A DNA stretch of 42,612 nt from Janthinobacterium sp. GW458P (GCF_002127585.1 NZ_NEGZ01000023.1:30846-73457); one strand, 5' to 3'; numbered from the stretch's first letter, positions 32,127 to 39,745 are shown. Translations and numbers: made by a program. The notes: generated by a model not told the origin, from the sequence alone.

Positions 32127-33424
32127 GCGCGCTCAGTCGAGGAAGTGATGAAGGTATCGTTGGCGGCGTCCTCCAGTTGATCGAGCCGTTGCAGCAACAG
32201 GCCGCTGGCTTGCTTGGCGCTGATCAGGCTGCCTTCCATCCAGCCGCAATGCGCGGTATAGGCATCCGAGCAGGAAATGATGCCGTCCCGGTGCAGCAGG
32301 ACGGCCGGGTGCTCGGCTTCCGGCTCCACGCAAAACTCGACGCCATGCGGCCAGAACTTGTGGAAGTGCGCCTTGATCTGCGGCAGCGGCTGGCCATCGA
32401 GCGGCAGAACTTCTTCCAGATGGCTGCGGACACGCTCCAGGTACACGTCTTCACCGAGCTCCAGGCTGTCCCGCCAGTAGGTGGCGCTTTTGCTGTCGGT
32501 ATAGAACAGCACATACTTGTCGCTCTTGAAGTAAATTTTGCGCAGGGGATTTGCCGCCATCAGCACCTTGTCGGTCAGCCCGAGCGCGTCCCACCAGGCC
32601 GTGTCAAACGTGAAGAAACCCTTGAACAGGGGCAGCGAGTCATACTGGAACGGACTCCAGGCGTGCGGGAAATCCAGGTTCAGGCGCGGCATGGCGGATG
32701 GCGGGATGGCCATCACCAGATGGCGCGCGCGGTGCATCTGCGTGTCGCCCTGGTGGCTGAAGGCGAGCACATGCTCGGCGCCGGATTTCTCTACGGACAG
32801 CAAACGGTGTTCGAGCCGGAATTCCACCCCGGCGGCCTGGGCCTGGTGCTGCAACTGGCACAGCAGCGCGTGGTAGCCGTCGGTGGCATAGCGCCACTGG
32901 TTGGCGGCGTTTTCCGTAAAGTGCTGCGTTTCCGGGTGCTTCTTGATGATGTCGTAGGCCATGACCGCCGACACCATCGGCAGCAGCAGGGCGTCATAGC
33001 CGGTCGCCTTGATGATGTGGCTGGCCTTGTCGGCGCCCAGGTAATGGCTGACGAACTCGAGGAAGGAGTCGTTCGGATGCTCGTTCAGCATCGGGCTCAG
33101 GCCATCGAGCGTTGCCTTCAGCTCTTCCAGCACGCTGTCGTGGGAAATGACCTCGGTGAACGGGTAGACGGCATGCGGCAGTCCGCTGCCCTGCATCAAT
33201 TGCTGGAAATGCGGATGCAGTTGAGGCGAGTAGCGCGCGGCGCCGAGCTCGGCGATTTCCTCGCCGTCGATTTTCCGCGACTGGATGCGGCCGCCCACCG
33301 TGGCGTTCAGGTCGAATACCCGGATGTGCAGCTTCCTTTTGGCGGCGGCGTCGATCAGGCGGTTGGCGCAAGTCAAGCCGCCTATGCCGGCGCCGACGAT
33401 GCAAATGTCAGAATACGTGCTCAT
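32123..33424 (-). CDS. vioA: VioA, FAD-dependent L-tryptophan oxidase
   Basis: 433 aa (Chromobacterium VioA about 418). VioA oxidises L-tryptophan to indole-3-pyruvate imine, the first step of violacein synthesis. It shows an N-terminal GxGxxG Rossmann motif in CIVGAGIGGLTCANRLID, then VGGRIQSRKIDGEEIAELGA (second FAD-contacting motif of the amine oxidase fold), and a C-terminal GIISCSDAYTAHCGWMEGSL that closes the flavin site. The start ATG 33424 has AAGGAA 6-7 nt upstream; the longer upstream frame is non-conserved. It is the promoter-proximal gene of the operon. Confidence 0.98.
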   Translation of the reverse strand: MSTYSDICIVGAGIGGLTCANRLIDAAAKRKLHIRVFDLNATVGGRIQSRKIDGEEIAELGAARYSPQLHPHFQQLMQGSGLPHAVYPFTEVISHDSVLEELKATLDGLSPMLNEHPNDSFLEFVSHYLGADKASHIIKATGYDALLLPMVSAVMAYDIIKKHPETQHFTENAANQWRYATDGYHALLCQLQHQAQAAGVEFRLEHRLLSVEKSGAEHVLAFSHQGDTQMHRARHLVMAIPPSAMPRLNLDFPHAWSPFQYDSLPLFKGFFTFDTAWWDALGLTDKVLMAANPLRKIYFKSDKYVLFYTDSKSATYWRDSLELGEDVYLERVRSHLEEVLPLDGQPLPQIKAHFHKFWPHGVEFCVEPEAEHPAVLLHRDGIISCSDAYTAHCGWMEGSLISAKQASGLLLQRLDQLEDAANDTFITSSTERA

Positions 33425-33755
33425 ACGAAATTCCTTTTTAACGTTCATTAATCGAAAAGCTGCAAAATCGCCGGCAAAAGTGTCCCCGGCACATGCAGGC
33501 AAGGGAGGGGGCGCAGCGTGTTACCGCACTTGGCAAGCGTTTTCGGCTGGGGAATGAAGAGCCTGGCGAGAACTGGCGTTGTGTCTGGAATGGTCGATTC
33601 TTGGCAGCAGAGTTTCTGTTTCAAATCAAAGATGGCACCGACGATAGCTCGGGTATCGGGCTGTCAGTTTGATAAATATCAATGTAGTTGCCCTTTGCGT
33701 GGCGCGCGCTGATCAAGCGGTAATGTCGCTACGCTCGTCAAAAACGGGAGGCGCC
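33425..33755. promoter_or_regulatory. vioA upstream region
   Basis: About 330 bp without a gene. It should carry the violacein operon promoter on the minus strand, but no convincing -35/-10 pair could be fixed by eye. Notable items are tandem CTGGCG words with a 10-bp period (33563-33578), CTTGGCAAG at about 33529, and an FNR/Anr-type palindrome at 33669-33682. No Chromobacterium-style CviR box (CTG-N10-CAG with GG/CC core) was found, in line with Janthinobacterium using a different quorum system. Confidence 0.5.
33669..33682. promoter_or_regulatory. Perfect FNR/Anr-type box
   Basis: TTGATAAATATCAA matches the FNR/Anr consensus TTGAT-N4-ATCAA at all ten fixed positions. It lies 245 bp upstream of vioA on one side and 74 bp upstream of the small membrane ORF on the other. 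The latter distance suits class I/II activation better, so its target is uncertain. Confidence 0.6.
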
Positions 33756-33863
33756 ATGTCCGAATTCATGGACTTATTGCAATGCTCCGCCATGGCCACT
33801 ACGCTGCTGATGGCGTGGCTGGTGGGTTCGCGCACGGTTGCGCGGCGCCTTGCCGGGTTCTAG
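33756..33863 (+). CDS. Truncated small membrane protein
   Basis: 35 aa, MSEFMDLLQCSAMATTLLMA then WLVGSRTVARRLAGF and a TAG stop. A strong ribosome site (GGGAGG) precedes ATG 33756. One membrane helix is followed by a positive patch. From memory, a family of about 75-residue two-to-three-helix membrane proteins has the same N-terminal half and continues G-F-W-x-F-L; here the frame stops right after G-F, where the GNAT tail fragment begins (33865). It therefore looks like a gene cut by the same event that created the right junction. It may still be translated as a single-span peptide. Confidence 0.5.
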   Translation: MSEFMDLLQCSAMATTLLMAWLVGSRTVARRLAGF

Positions 33864-33864
33864 A

Positions 33865-33934
33865 TATCGTCATCGTGGAAGGCAAGGTTGTCGATGGCCA
33901 TGCCTATGCGCTGGAGTTGCGGCGCCTGTGGTAG
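33865..33934 (+). pseudogene. GNAT acetyltransferase C-terminal fragment
   Basis: In the frame of the left-hand GNAT gene this reads IVIVEGKVVDGHAYALELRR, L, W and TAG stop (33932-33934). It closely matches the left gene's tail (AIVEGKVVDCHAYALDLRS). No N-terminal part exists upstream; a different gene fragment abuts it. It is the leftover 3' end of a second GNAT allele that preceded the FAD oxidoreductase. Confidence 0.75.
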
Positions 33935-34020
33935 ACTCGGTCTTGTGATAAATAAGCAAAGTTGTCAACTATGAATCAAAGTGCTGCAGAACGCGTCGTC
34001 GTCATCGGCGCCGGCATCGT
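33865..34020 (+). repeat. Right copy of the duplicated GNAT/FAD-oxidoreductase junction
   Basis: Partner of 24645-24802. It spans the GNAT tail, the short intergenic stretch and the first codons of the FAD oxidoreductase. The copies differ by scattered substitutions and small indels, so the duplication is old or the two alleles came from different strains. Confidence 0.8.
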
Positions 34021-35026
34021 CGGCGCGTCGCTCGCCTACCACCTGGCCAGCAAGGGCGCACAAGTCACCGTGGTCGAGGCGGGCGCCGTCGCGTCCGGCG
34101 TGACGGGCACTTCGTTTGCGTGGATTAACGCCTCCTGCGCGGGGATTGATCCCATCGCGGCCCTGCGCGGCGGCGCCATCGCAGCCTACCGGAAGCTGGA
34201 ATCGCAGGTGCCGGGCTTGACGGTGCGCTGGCACGGCGCCTTGTCGTATGGCACGCAGGATGGGCGTGTGTCGCCCGAATCCATCTTGATTGACCGCTCG
34301 CGCATCGCCCAGCTTGAACCTCAGCTGCGGCAGCCGCCGCAACAGGCCGTCCACGAGCCGGAGCAGGGCGCGCTCGACGCCGTTGCCGCCACGCACGCCT
34401 TGCTGGCGGCGGCCCAGGCGCTCGGTGCAACGGTCCGCACGCACACGCCCGTGCTGGGTTTTACCGTCCGGGACGCGCAGGTGACGGGCGTGGAGACGGC
34501 CGCGGGCCTCATCGGGGCCGATATTGTCGTGCTGGCGGCGGGCACGGGCACGGCCAGCCTGGCCGCGCAGCTGGGAGTTGACTTGCCGATTCACGCCTCG
34601 CCCGCCATCTTCCTGCGCTACCAGGCGCCGTCCGGCCTCGTGCGCGGCATCATTTCCAATCATGCAATGGAAGTGCGGCAAGCCGAGGACGGGACCATGC
34701 TGGCAGCGGAAGACTATCTGGACGACGCGCCGGAAAACCAGCCCGCCGCCATCGCGCTGCGCACGGCCAGCGCGATCCGGGACGAACTGGAGGGGGCGGA
34801 GGCCATCGCGCCGGCATTCGCCGGCATCGGCCTGCGCCCCATGCCGCTGGACGGCGTGCCCGTCATCGGCTATCTGCCAAATATCAAAGGGGTGTATGTC
34901 TGCGCCATGCATTCGGGCGTCGTGCTGGCGGCCATCGTGGGGCAGCTGGCCAGCGGGGAAATCGTCGATGGCCAGCCGGCTGCGGCCCTGGAGGCTTGCC
35001 GGCCCGCGCGTTTCCTGGCGTGCTGA
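33971..35026 (+). CDS. FAD-dependent oxidoreductase, DAO family (glycine oxidase/DadA-like)
   Basis: 351 aa from ATG 33971; a TTG at 33962 is in frame but unneeded. It has an N-terminal Rossmann VVVIGAGIVGASLAYHLASK (about 9-28) followed by VVEAGAVASGVTGTSFAWIN (FAD ribose contact region and substrate loop). The C-terminal motif GIGLRPMPLDGVPVIGYLPN leads to GVYVCAMHSGVVLAAIVGQL, typical of D-amino acid oxidase/glycine oxidase-type flavoproteins. It probably oxidises an amino acid or imino acid; the substrate is unknown. Its ancestral partner appears to be the GNAT gene, whose tail fragment precedes it and whose intact copy lies beyond the vio block. Confidence 0.9.
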   Translation: MNQSAAERVVVIGAGIVGASLAYHLASKGAQVTVVEAGAVASGVTGTSFAWINASCAGIDPIAALRGGAIAAYRKLESQVPGLTVRWHGALSYGTQDGRVSPESILIDRSRIAQLEPQLRQPPQQAVHEPEQGALDAVAATHALLAAAQALGATVRTHTPVLGFTVRDAQVTGVETAAGLIGADIVVLAAGTGTASLAAQLGVDLPIHASPAIFLRYQAPSGLVRGIISNHAMEVRQAEDGTMLAAEDYLDDAPENQPAAIALRTASAIRDELEGAEAIAPAFAGIGLRPMPLDGVPVIGYLPNIKGVYVCAMHSGVVLAAIVGQLASGEIVDGQPAAALEACRPARFLAC

Positions 35027-35029
35027 CTT

Positions 35030-35482
35030 TTAAGGCACAGCTACCACGAACACGGGCAGCACGAACGGCACTTGCTCATCGCCGTCCTCCGACGGGGCCT
35101 GCATGAAATCCTCGTTGCGCCAGTCGCCGTTCACCACGCGCTCGGCGATCAGCGCCGGATCCCGCGTTTCGCGCAGCGCGCAGCGAAACGGCAGCCGCCC
35201 ATGCGAGCGCGACACCAGGCTGAAACGCAACTGGCGGCATTGCGCGTCGTGCCAGCAATAGAACAGCATGTCCTCGCCCTTGACCGCGCTGCGGCGCGCC
35301 GCGATCACCTCGCCGATGAAGGCGACGATATCGGCCGCATGGATCTGCGGCGTTTCCTCGTCCGTGGGCGAAAAGCGCCACATATTGGTTCGGGCTTCGT
35401 GGTTGATGTCGTCGGGATCGATTTCCACGGCATCGTCTTTGGCCATGGCGAACCAGTTGCTTACGACGGTTGAGTGAATCAT
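35030..35482 (-). CDS. Hypothetical protein
   Basis: 150 aa, soluble, acidic, with no signal peptide. It contains DDINHEARTNMWRFSPTDEE, GEDMLFYCWHDAQCRQLRFS and a C-terminal hydrophobic strand VPFVLPVFVVAVP. The residue pattern is protein-like and GC matches neighbours. Family unknown to me. It is convergent with the FAD oxidoreductase (3 nt apart). Confidence 0.7.
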   Translation of the reverse strand: MIHSTVVSNWFAMAKDDAVEIDPDDINHEARTNMWRFSPTDEETPQIHAADIVAFIGEVIAARRSAVKGEDMLFYCWHDAQCRQLRFSLVSRSHGRLPFRCALRETRDPALIAERVVNGDWRNEDFMQAPSEDGDEQVPFVLPVFVVAVP

Positions 35483-35516
35483 GTAAAGCTTTCAATGCTT
35501 ATCAATATTTGTTTAT

Positions 35517-35738
35517 TTACGCATCACCGGCTTGATTATGTCGGCGCATCCATTCATCTGCGACATCGCCCATGTTTTTGACGGCGCCATCGCCGATCCA
35601 GGCCATGAATTCACGGTCAAGCTTGAACTTTGGCCCGCACTGGGCAAGCAGGAAGCGCCTGACGTTCTGGGTGTTCCTGTAGTTGGCGTCAATGACCGTG
35701 TGCCGGGTGATGGTATCGCCATGCCAATCGAAATCCAT
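35517..35738 (-). CDS. DUF6434-domain small protein
   Basis: 73 aa, beginning MDFDWHGDTITRHTVIDANY, then RNTQNVRRFLLAQCGPKFKL, D/FMAWIGDGAVKNMGDVADEW. I recognise this as the DUF6434 pattern, often found in SAP-domain-associated small proteins. The activity is unknown; it may bind nucleic acid. A good ribosome site (AGGAAGGAT) precedes ATG 35738. It lies 34 nt before the hypothetical gene on the same strand, so co-transcription is possible. Confidence 0.82.
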   Translation of the reverse strand: MDFDWHGDTITRHTVIDANYRNTQNVRRFLLAQCGPKFKLDREFMAWIGDGAVKNMGDVADEWMRRHNQAGDA

Positions 35739-35840
35739 GCTGCATCCTTCCTGACATATTAAGGCTGGGTAGGGAACGACCTGTAGGTGAGCTTGCTCGT
35801 GAACTCAGGCCTTGGAAATACATCAATGCTCAGCTCAGCC

Positions 35841-36212
35841 TCATCCGACAGCAGATTCCGCATATACTATGCTAAAACCATGATGCTGAGATTGCAGTTT
35901 AATACATAATCCTTGATGGAAATTCTCCTGAGTCAAGTCATTCACAATGCAATATAAGTTAAATCCTGGTGGCCGAACGATCAATGTCAGTTGATAACTT
36001 AGAATTTCTTCATTTTTCTCGGAATAATATGTTTTCATCGCTTGTTTTTTCACATATACTCCGGATTTTCTCAAGGCCTCATTAGTCAGATATATTATAT
36101 TATCATCGAGCGTCACATCTAAATTGTCATGGCCATTATATTCGCATAGTATTGAAATCGGAAATTCCACCGCAATTTCAACTTCTCTTGCATAGTCGCA
36201 GGTTATTTTCAT
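35841..36212 (-). CDS. Low-GC hypothetical protein
   Basis: 123 aa in the most AT-rich stretch of the right half of the window (about 35,840-36,310). It reads as a beta-rich soluble protein (VEIAVEFPISILCEYNGHDN, YQLTLIVRPPGFNLYCIVND). There is no signal peptide or membrane segment. No family is recognised. The composition suggests recent acquisition, and such orphan small genes are often immunity or phage-derived, but nothing here proves that. The ribosome site is poor. Confidence 0.5.
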   Translation of the reverse strand: MKITCDYAREVEIAVEFPISILCEYNGHDNLDVTLDDNIIYLTNEALRKSGVYVKKQAMKTYYSEKNEEILSYQLTLIVRPPGFNLYCIVNDLTQENFHQGLCIKLQSQHHGFSIVYAESAVG

Positions 36213-36216
36213 AATT

Positions 36217-36468
36217 TCAGGCTCTGCTGGTAATTTTATTTAAAATGAATTGGGCTGATATCAATCGTTCGAATGAAGTTCTACAATTCAAAGGCTTGCG
36301 CCGACTCAAGATGCTGTGCCGCAGGGAATGCATGTACCCGGCATGTACCCGGTAACGCACTGGATAGCAATCGACTTTCTGCATCAAACTATCGCTGATG
36401 GCCAGTGCATCATTCCATGCCAGCATCTTGGTGGGGCTTTCGCCACCGGCGTCGTCAAGCTCCACCAT
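36217..36468 (-). pseudogene. Small gene frameshifted by an 11-bp tandem duplication
   Basis: The ATG at 36468 lies 9 nt after the LysR stop codon. The frame reads VELDDAGGESPTKMLAWNDA and MQKVDCYPVRYRVHA, then enters unlikely sequence and ends at 36217. An exact 11-bp tandem repeat (36330-36351) lies at the change point. Removing one copy restores VRYRVHAFPAAQHLESAQAF, E, L and a TAG at 36281-36283, giving a 58-residue protein that stops where the low-GC segment begins. This strongly suggests an original 58-aa gene in an operon with the LysR regulator. Function unknown. Confidence 0.45.
36330..36351. repeat. Exact 11-bp tandem duplication
   Basis: GCATGTACCCG occurs twice in a row (36330-36340 and 36341-36351). 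Eleven is not a multiple of three, so it shifts the frame of the small minus-strand gene. Confidence 0.85.
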
Positions 36469-36477
36469 GGCCACTTT

Positions 36478-37359
36478 TCAGCCCCGCGGCCCATCCGCCA
36501 GCAACTCCGCCAGCCTGGTCGTCAGCCACAAGCTCGTCTCGCTGAGTTTCTTGCCGTGAATCGACAAGCGCCGCACCGGCAGCCTGGATAAAGCCAGCGC
36601 AGGGCAGGGTACTTCCTGCAAATAGCCCTTGTAGTTGTCGTAATTGGCGATGTTCAGGGGCAGAATCGCCCAGCCCAGCCCGTCGGCGACCATTTCCGCG
36701 ATGCTGTAGAAACTGTCGGAAAACCAGACGGCGGGGCTGAACGCGTGTTCGCGGTTCAGTTCGGAATCCATGATCAGCTGGCGGTAGCGGGTCAGCTCGT
36801 TGCGGCTTACTTCCTGGCCATGGGCCATGGGGTGGCCTTTGGCCACGAACACGCCTTGGGCCACGCTGCCGATGTGCTGCTGTTCCAGCACGGGCGAGAT
36901 CGGGCCGCGGTCAAAATGAAAAGCCACGTCGGCTTGCTGCTGCTCGACGTATTGTGCCACCTCGGACGCGGTGGCGTTGAGCATCACCAGTTCCAGCGCC
37001 GGGTAGCGCGCCGCCAGCTCTTTCACCAAAGTGCCGATGGCCAGGTAGGGCAGGGCTTCGTCCAGGGCCAGGGTCAGCTGCGCCTCGGGTGCCTCGCTCA
37101 GCAGCTGGGCGCGCAGCTGCAAGCGCTCGGCCTGGCGCAGCAGTTCGCACGCTTCCAGGTGCATCACCTTGCCCGCTTCCGTCAGCACGGCGCTGCGGCG
37201 CGAACGGTCGAACAGTTCCACGCCGAACTCCGCTTCCAGCAGCCCGATCGAGGTGCTGACCACCGATTGCGCGCGGCCCAGCCGGCGCGCCGCGCCCGAG
37301 AAAGAACCGGCCGCGACAGCCGCTTCAAAGTAACGCATTTGTTCCAAAGTCCATTGCAT
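36478..37359 (-). CDS. LysR-family transcriptional regulator
   Basis: 293 aa. It has an N-terminal helix-turn-helix (YFEAAVAAGSFSGAARRLGR, SVVSTSIGLLEAEFGVELFD) and a C-terminal effector domain (AQLTLALDEALPYLAIGTLV, DVAFHFDRGPISPVLEQQHI). It lies divergent from the GNAT gene at 37457, with the MFS exporter beyond that. A 15-bp palindrome of the T-N11-A type in the intergenic region is the likely binding site. The GNAT and MFS genes are its probable targets. A small frameshifted gene follows it. Confidence 0.92.
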   Translation of the reverse strand: MQWTLEQMRYFEAAVAAGSFSGAARRLGRAQSVVSTSIGLLEAEFGVELFDRSRRSAVLTEAGKVMHLEACELLRQAERLQLRAQLLSEAPEAQLTLALDEALPYLAIGTLVKELAARYPALELVMLNATASEVAQYVEQQQADVAFHFDRGPISPVLEQQHIGSVAQGVFVAKGHPMAHGQEVSRNELTRYRQLIMDSELNREHAFSPAVWFSDSFYSIAEMVADGLGWAILPLNIANYDNYKGYLQEVPCPALALSRLPVRRLSIHGKKLSETSLWLTTRLAELLADGPRG

Positions 37360-37370
37360 GGCATCAACCT

Positions 37371-37385
37371 ATCTGTTTTACAGAT
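37371..37385. promoter_or_regulatory. LysR T-N11-A palindrome
   Basis: ATCTGTTTTACAGAT: arms ATCTGT and ACAGAT with a 3-nt spacer, fitting the LysR consensus T-N11-A (T 37372, A 37384). It lies 12 bp from the lysR start and 72 bp from the GNAT start. Confidence 0.65.
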
Positions 37386-37456
37386 GGATTTTAACTTGAA
37401 TGCCATTCCAGGGCGACATAAAATGCTTTTACATTTTCAATAACACGAGATCCGCC

Positions 37457-38041
37457 ATGAAAAACGCCCAAGCCAATTCCCCCGCCATCAGCTTTGCCTG
37501 GTGTCACGACGCCAGCGCCGAAGATACCTTGTGCAAGTTATATCTTGACAACGTCAGCGCCGACTACATCTCCCATTCGGAGCTGCAGGGCGAACGGGCC
37601 GATGCGCCCGGCAACTGGCGCGCGGACTTGCCTGAAGTGATACGCGGCGAAATCCGCGCCGCCCTGTCGCACGACTGGGCGCATGGCGATTCGACCCTGC
37701 TGGCCGTCGCCACCTTGGGTGACGCCATCGTCGGCATGGCTTTGGTTTCCATCGATACGCGCCAGCGCGCCTCGAAATCGTTCGCCGCGCTGGACGACCT
37801 GGTCTTGCTGCCTGCCGTGCGCGGCAGCGGCATCGGCAGCTTGCTGGTGGAGTGGCTGGCCGGCGAGCTGCGCAGCCACGGCATCGCCCGTCTGTTCCTC
37901 GAATGCGGCGCGCACAACCTGACGGCGCAACAATTCTTCCGGGGCCGCGGCTTCAAGCAGGTGTCCGTCGTCATGCTGCGCGAACTCGACGCAGCCACAG
38001 CGAGCGCCGCCGTGGATGACCAGGATGGCGACCGTGGCTGA
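37457..38041 (+). CDS. GNAT-family N-acetyltransferase
   Basis: 194 aa from ATG 37457. The acetyl-CoA motif A is in LDDLVLLPAVRGSGIGSLLV (about 108-127; R-G-x-G-I-G), followed by ARLFLECGAHNLTAQQFFRG (motif B, Asn-x-x-A-x-x-F/Y) and RGFKQVSVVMLRE. The upstream in-frame start at 37400 would overlap the promoter region and is rejected. The substrate is unknown; neighbouring MFS exporter and LysR genes hint at modification and export of a toxic compound. Confidence 0.88.
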   Translation: MKNAQANSPAISFAWCHDASAEDTLCKLYLDNVSADYISHSELQGERADAPGNWRADLPEVIRGEIRAALSHDWAHGDSTLLAVATLGDAIVGMALVSIDTRQRASKSFAALDDLVLLPAVRGSGIGSLLVEWLAGELRSHGIARLFLECGAHNLTAQQFFRGRGFKQVSVVMLRELDAATASAAVDDQDGDRG

Positions 38042-38160
38042 CGCCCGCCGCCCCCGACAAGGCCAGGCCCGTGGCAGCCTGGAACGTAAATATTTGCGCA
38101 GCACCCGTTTCATCCACACCGATAGTTGTTAAAAGTTACACTAAAATCCATGAGTTGTTT

Positions 38161-39648
38161 ATGCATCCAATGAAAAAATGGCTGACGCTGGCCATCGTCT
38201 CCAGCGCCCTGTTCCTGATCGTGGTCGACATGACCGTGCTCTACACCGCCTTGCCCGCGCTGACGCGCGACTTGCAGGCCACTTCCTCGCAAAAACTGTG
38301 GATCATCAACGTCTACGCGCTGGTCGTCTCGGGCCTGTTGCCCGGCCTCGGCACCCTCGGCGACCGTCTGAGCCACAAACCCGTTTTCCTCGCCGGCCTG
38401 GCCGTGTTTGGCGTCGCCTCGCTGTGCGCCGCGTTTTCGCCCGCGCCGGAACTGTTGATTCTTTCGCGCATCCTGCTGGCCATCGGCGCCGCCTTGATGA
38501 TGCCGGCCACCCTGTCCATCATCCGCCTGACGTTTACCGATAACCGCGAGCGCTCGTTCGCCATCGGCGTGTGGGCGGCAATTGCCTCCGGCGGCGCCGC
38601 CTTCGGCCCCGTGCTCGGTGGTTTCCTGATGGAACATTACTGGTGGGGTTCCGTGTTCCTGATCAACTTGCCCATCGTGCTGCTGACCCTGGTATTGGCC
38701 ACCGTCGTCCTGCCGAAACGGGCCGGTAACCGCGACAAGCCGTGGGACTTGAAAGGTTCGCTGCAAATCATGATGGGCCTGCTTGGCGGCGTGTATGCGA
38801 TCAAGGAGCTGGGCAAGCCGCAGCCTTCGTATGCGCTGGCCGCTGCCGCATTCGCCGTGGGCGCCTTCTTCATGCTCAAATTCGTGCGCCGCCAGAAGCG
38901 CCAGTCCAAGCCGCTGATCGACTTCGCCCTGTTCCGCGAACTGCCGTTTTCCAGCGCCGTGGCCGCCGCCATGGTGGCGTCCGCCGCCCTGATCGGCATG
39001 GAACTGGCGCTGAGCCAGCACATGCAGCTGGTGCGGGAATTGTCGCCGCTGGAAGCGGGCTTGCTGCTGCTGCCGCTGCCGCTGGCGTCCGTGTTTGCCG
39101 GTCCGCTGACGGGTTTCATGCTGCCGCGCGCCGACAAGGCCAAGGTCCTGTGGGGCTCGCTGCTGCTGTCCGGTATCGGCATGGCAGCGTACTTGCTGCT
39201 GCATGACGCCGCCGTCTCGGCGCAAGTGGCCAGCCTGGTGATACTGGGCCTGGGCCTGGGCGCCGTCATGACGGCCGCATCGAGCGCCGTGATGCTCAAC
39301 GTGGCTCCCCAGCAAGCCGGCATGGCCGCCTCGATCGAGGAAGTGTCATACGAGCTGGGCGCCGTGATCGGCGTGACGGTGCTGGGCACCATCATGTCAG
39401 CCGTCTACAGCGCCACCCTGGTGATTCCGGAAAGCGCGGGCCTGCTGCCGAACGCCCATGACACCCTCGATGCGGCGCTGCTGGCCGCAGAACAGTTGCC
39501 GGTCGAACTGGGCCTGCAAGTGTCGGAACTGGCCCGCTCGGCCTTCGACAAGGCATTTATTGTCGTTCTGGCAACGGCTTCCGCCATCCTGATGGCGGCG
39601 GCCGCCACCATCCGCCACCTGCATCTGCGGGCCCGCCGCGCGGTGTGA
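38161..39648 (+). CDS. DHA2-type MFS exporter (SmvA-like)
   Basis: 495 aa from ATG 38161 (alternative ATG 38170), about 14 membrane helices. Signatures: VDMTVLYTALPALTRDLQ (helix 1), GTLGDRLSHKPVFLAGLAVF (motif A), GGAAFGPVLGGFLMEHYWWG (motif C). The pattern resembles SmvA, an exporter of methyl viologen and quaternary ammonium compounds. It may contribute to drug or dye tolerance. The gene follows the GNAT gene by 119 nt on the same strand and ends in a tandem terminator. Confidence 0.9.
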   Translation: MHPMKKWLTLAIVSSALFLIVVDMTVLYTALPALTRDLQATSSQKLWIINVYALVVSGLLPGLGTLGDRLSHKPVFLAGLAVFGVASLCAAFSPAPELLILSRILLAIGAALMMPATLSIIRLTFTDNRERSFAIGVWAAIASGGAAFGPVLGGFLMEHYWWGSVFLINLPIVLLTLVLATVVLPKRAGNRDKPWDLKGSLQIMMGLLGGVYAIKELGKPQPSYALAAAAFAVGAFFMLKFVRRQKRQSKPLIDFALFRELPFSSAVAAAMVASAALIGMELALSQHMQLVRELSPLEAGLLLLPLPLASVFAGPLTGFMLPRADKAKVLWGSLLLSGIGMAAYLLLHDAAVSAQVASLVILGLGLGAVMTAASSAVMLNVAPQQAGMAASIEEVSYELGAVIGVTVLGTIMSAVYSATLVIPESAGLLPNAHDTLDAALLAAEQLPVELGLQVSELARSAFDKAFIVVLATASAILMAAAATIRHLHLRARRAV

Positions 39649-39686
39649 TGGACGGGGCCTTGCGCCCCGACAATATTGAACTGGAT

Positions 39687-39716
39687 ACTGGCTCGCCGCG
39701 CAAACGGCGGGCCAGT
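39687..39716 (+). terminator. Terminator of the SmvA-like gene
   Basis: ACTGGCTCGCCG (39687-39698) pairs with CGGCGGGCCAGT (39705-39716), one mismatch, 6-nt loop, followed by TGCATTTTCCTT. A typical intrinsic terminator 39 nt after the stop. Confidence 0.75.
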
Positions 39717-39745
39717 TGCATTTTCCTTCCTTGGGTCCGCATCGC

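Noticed and set aside
33425..33755. CviR/lux-type quorum box upstream of vioA
   Set aside because: Looked for CTG-N10-CAG style symmetry with the CC/GG core and found none convincing.
33669..33863. 64-aa ORF starting inside the FNR-type box
   Set aside because: The internal ATG at 33756 has a strong ribosome site and the upstream residues look non-coding.
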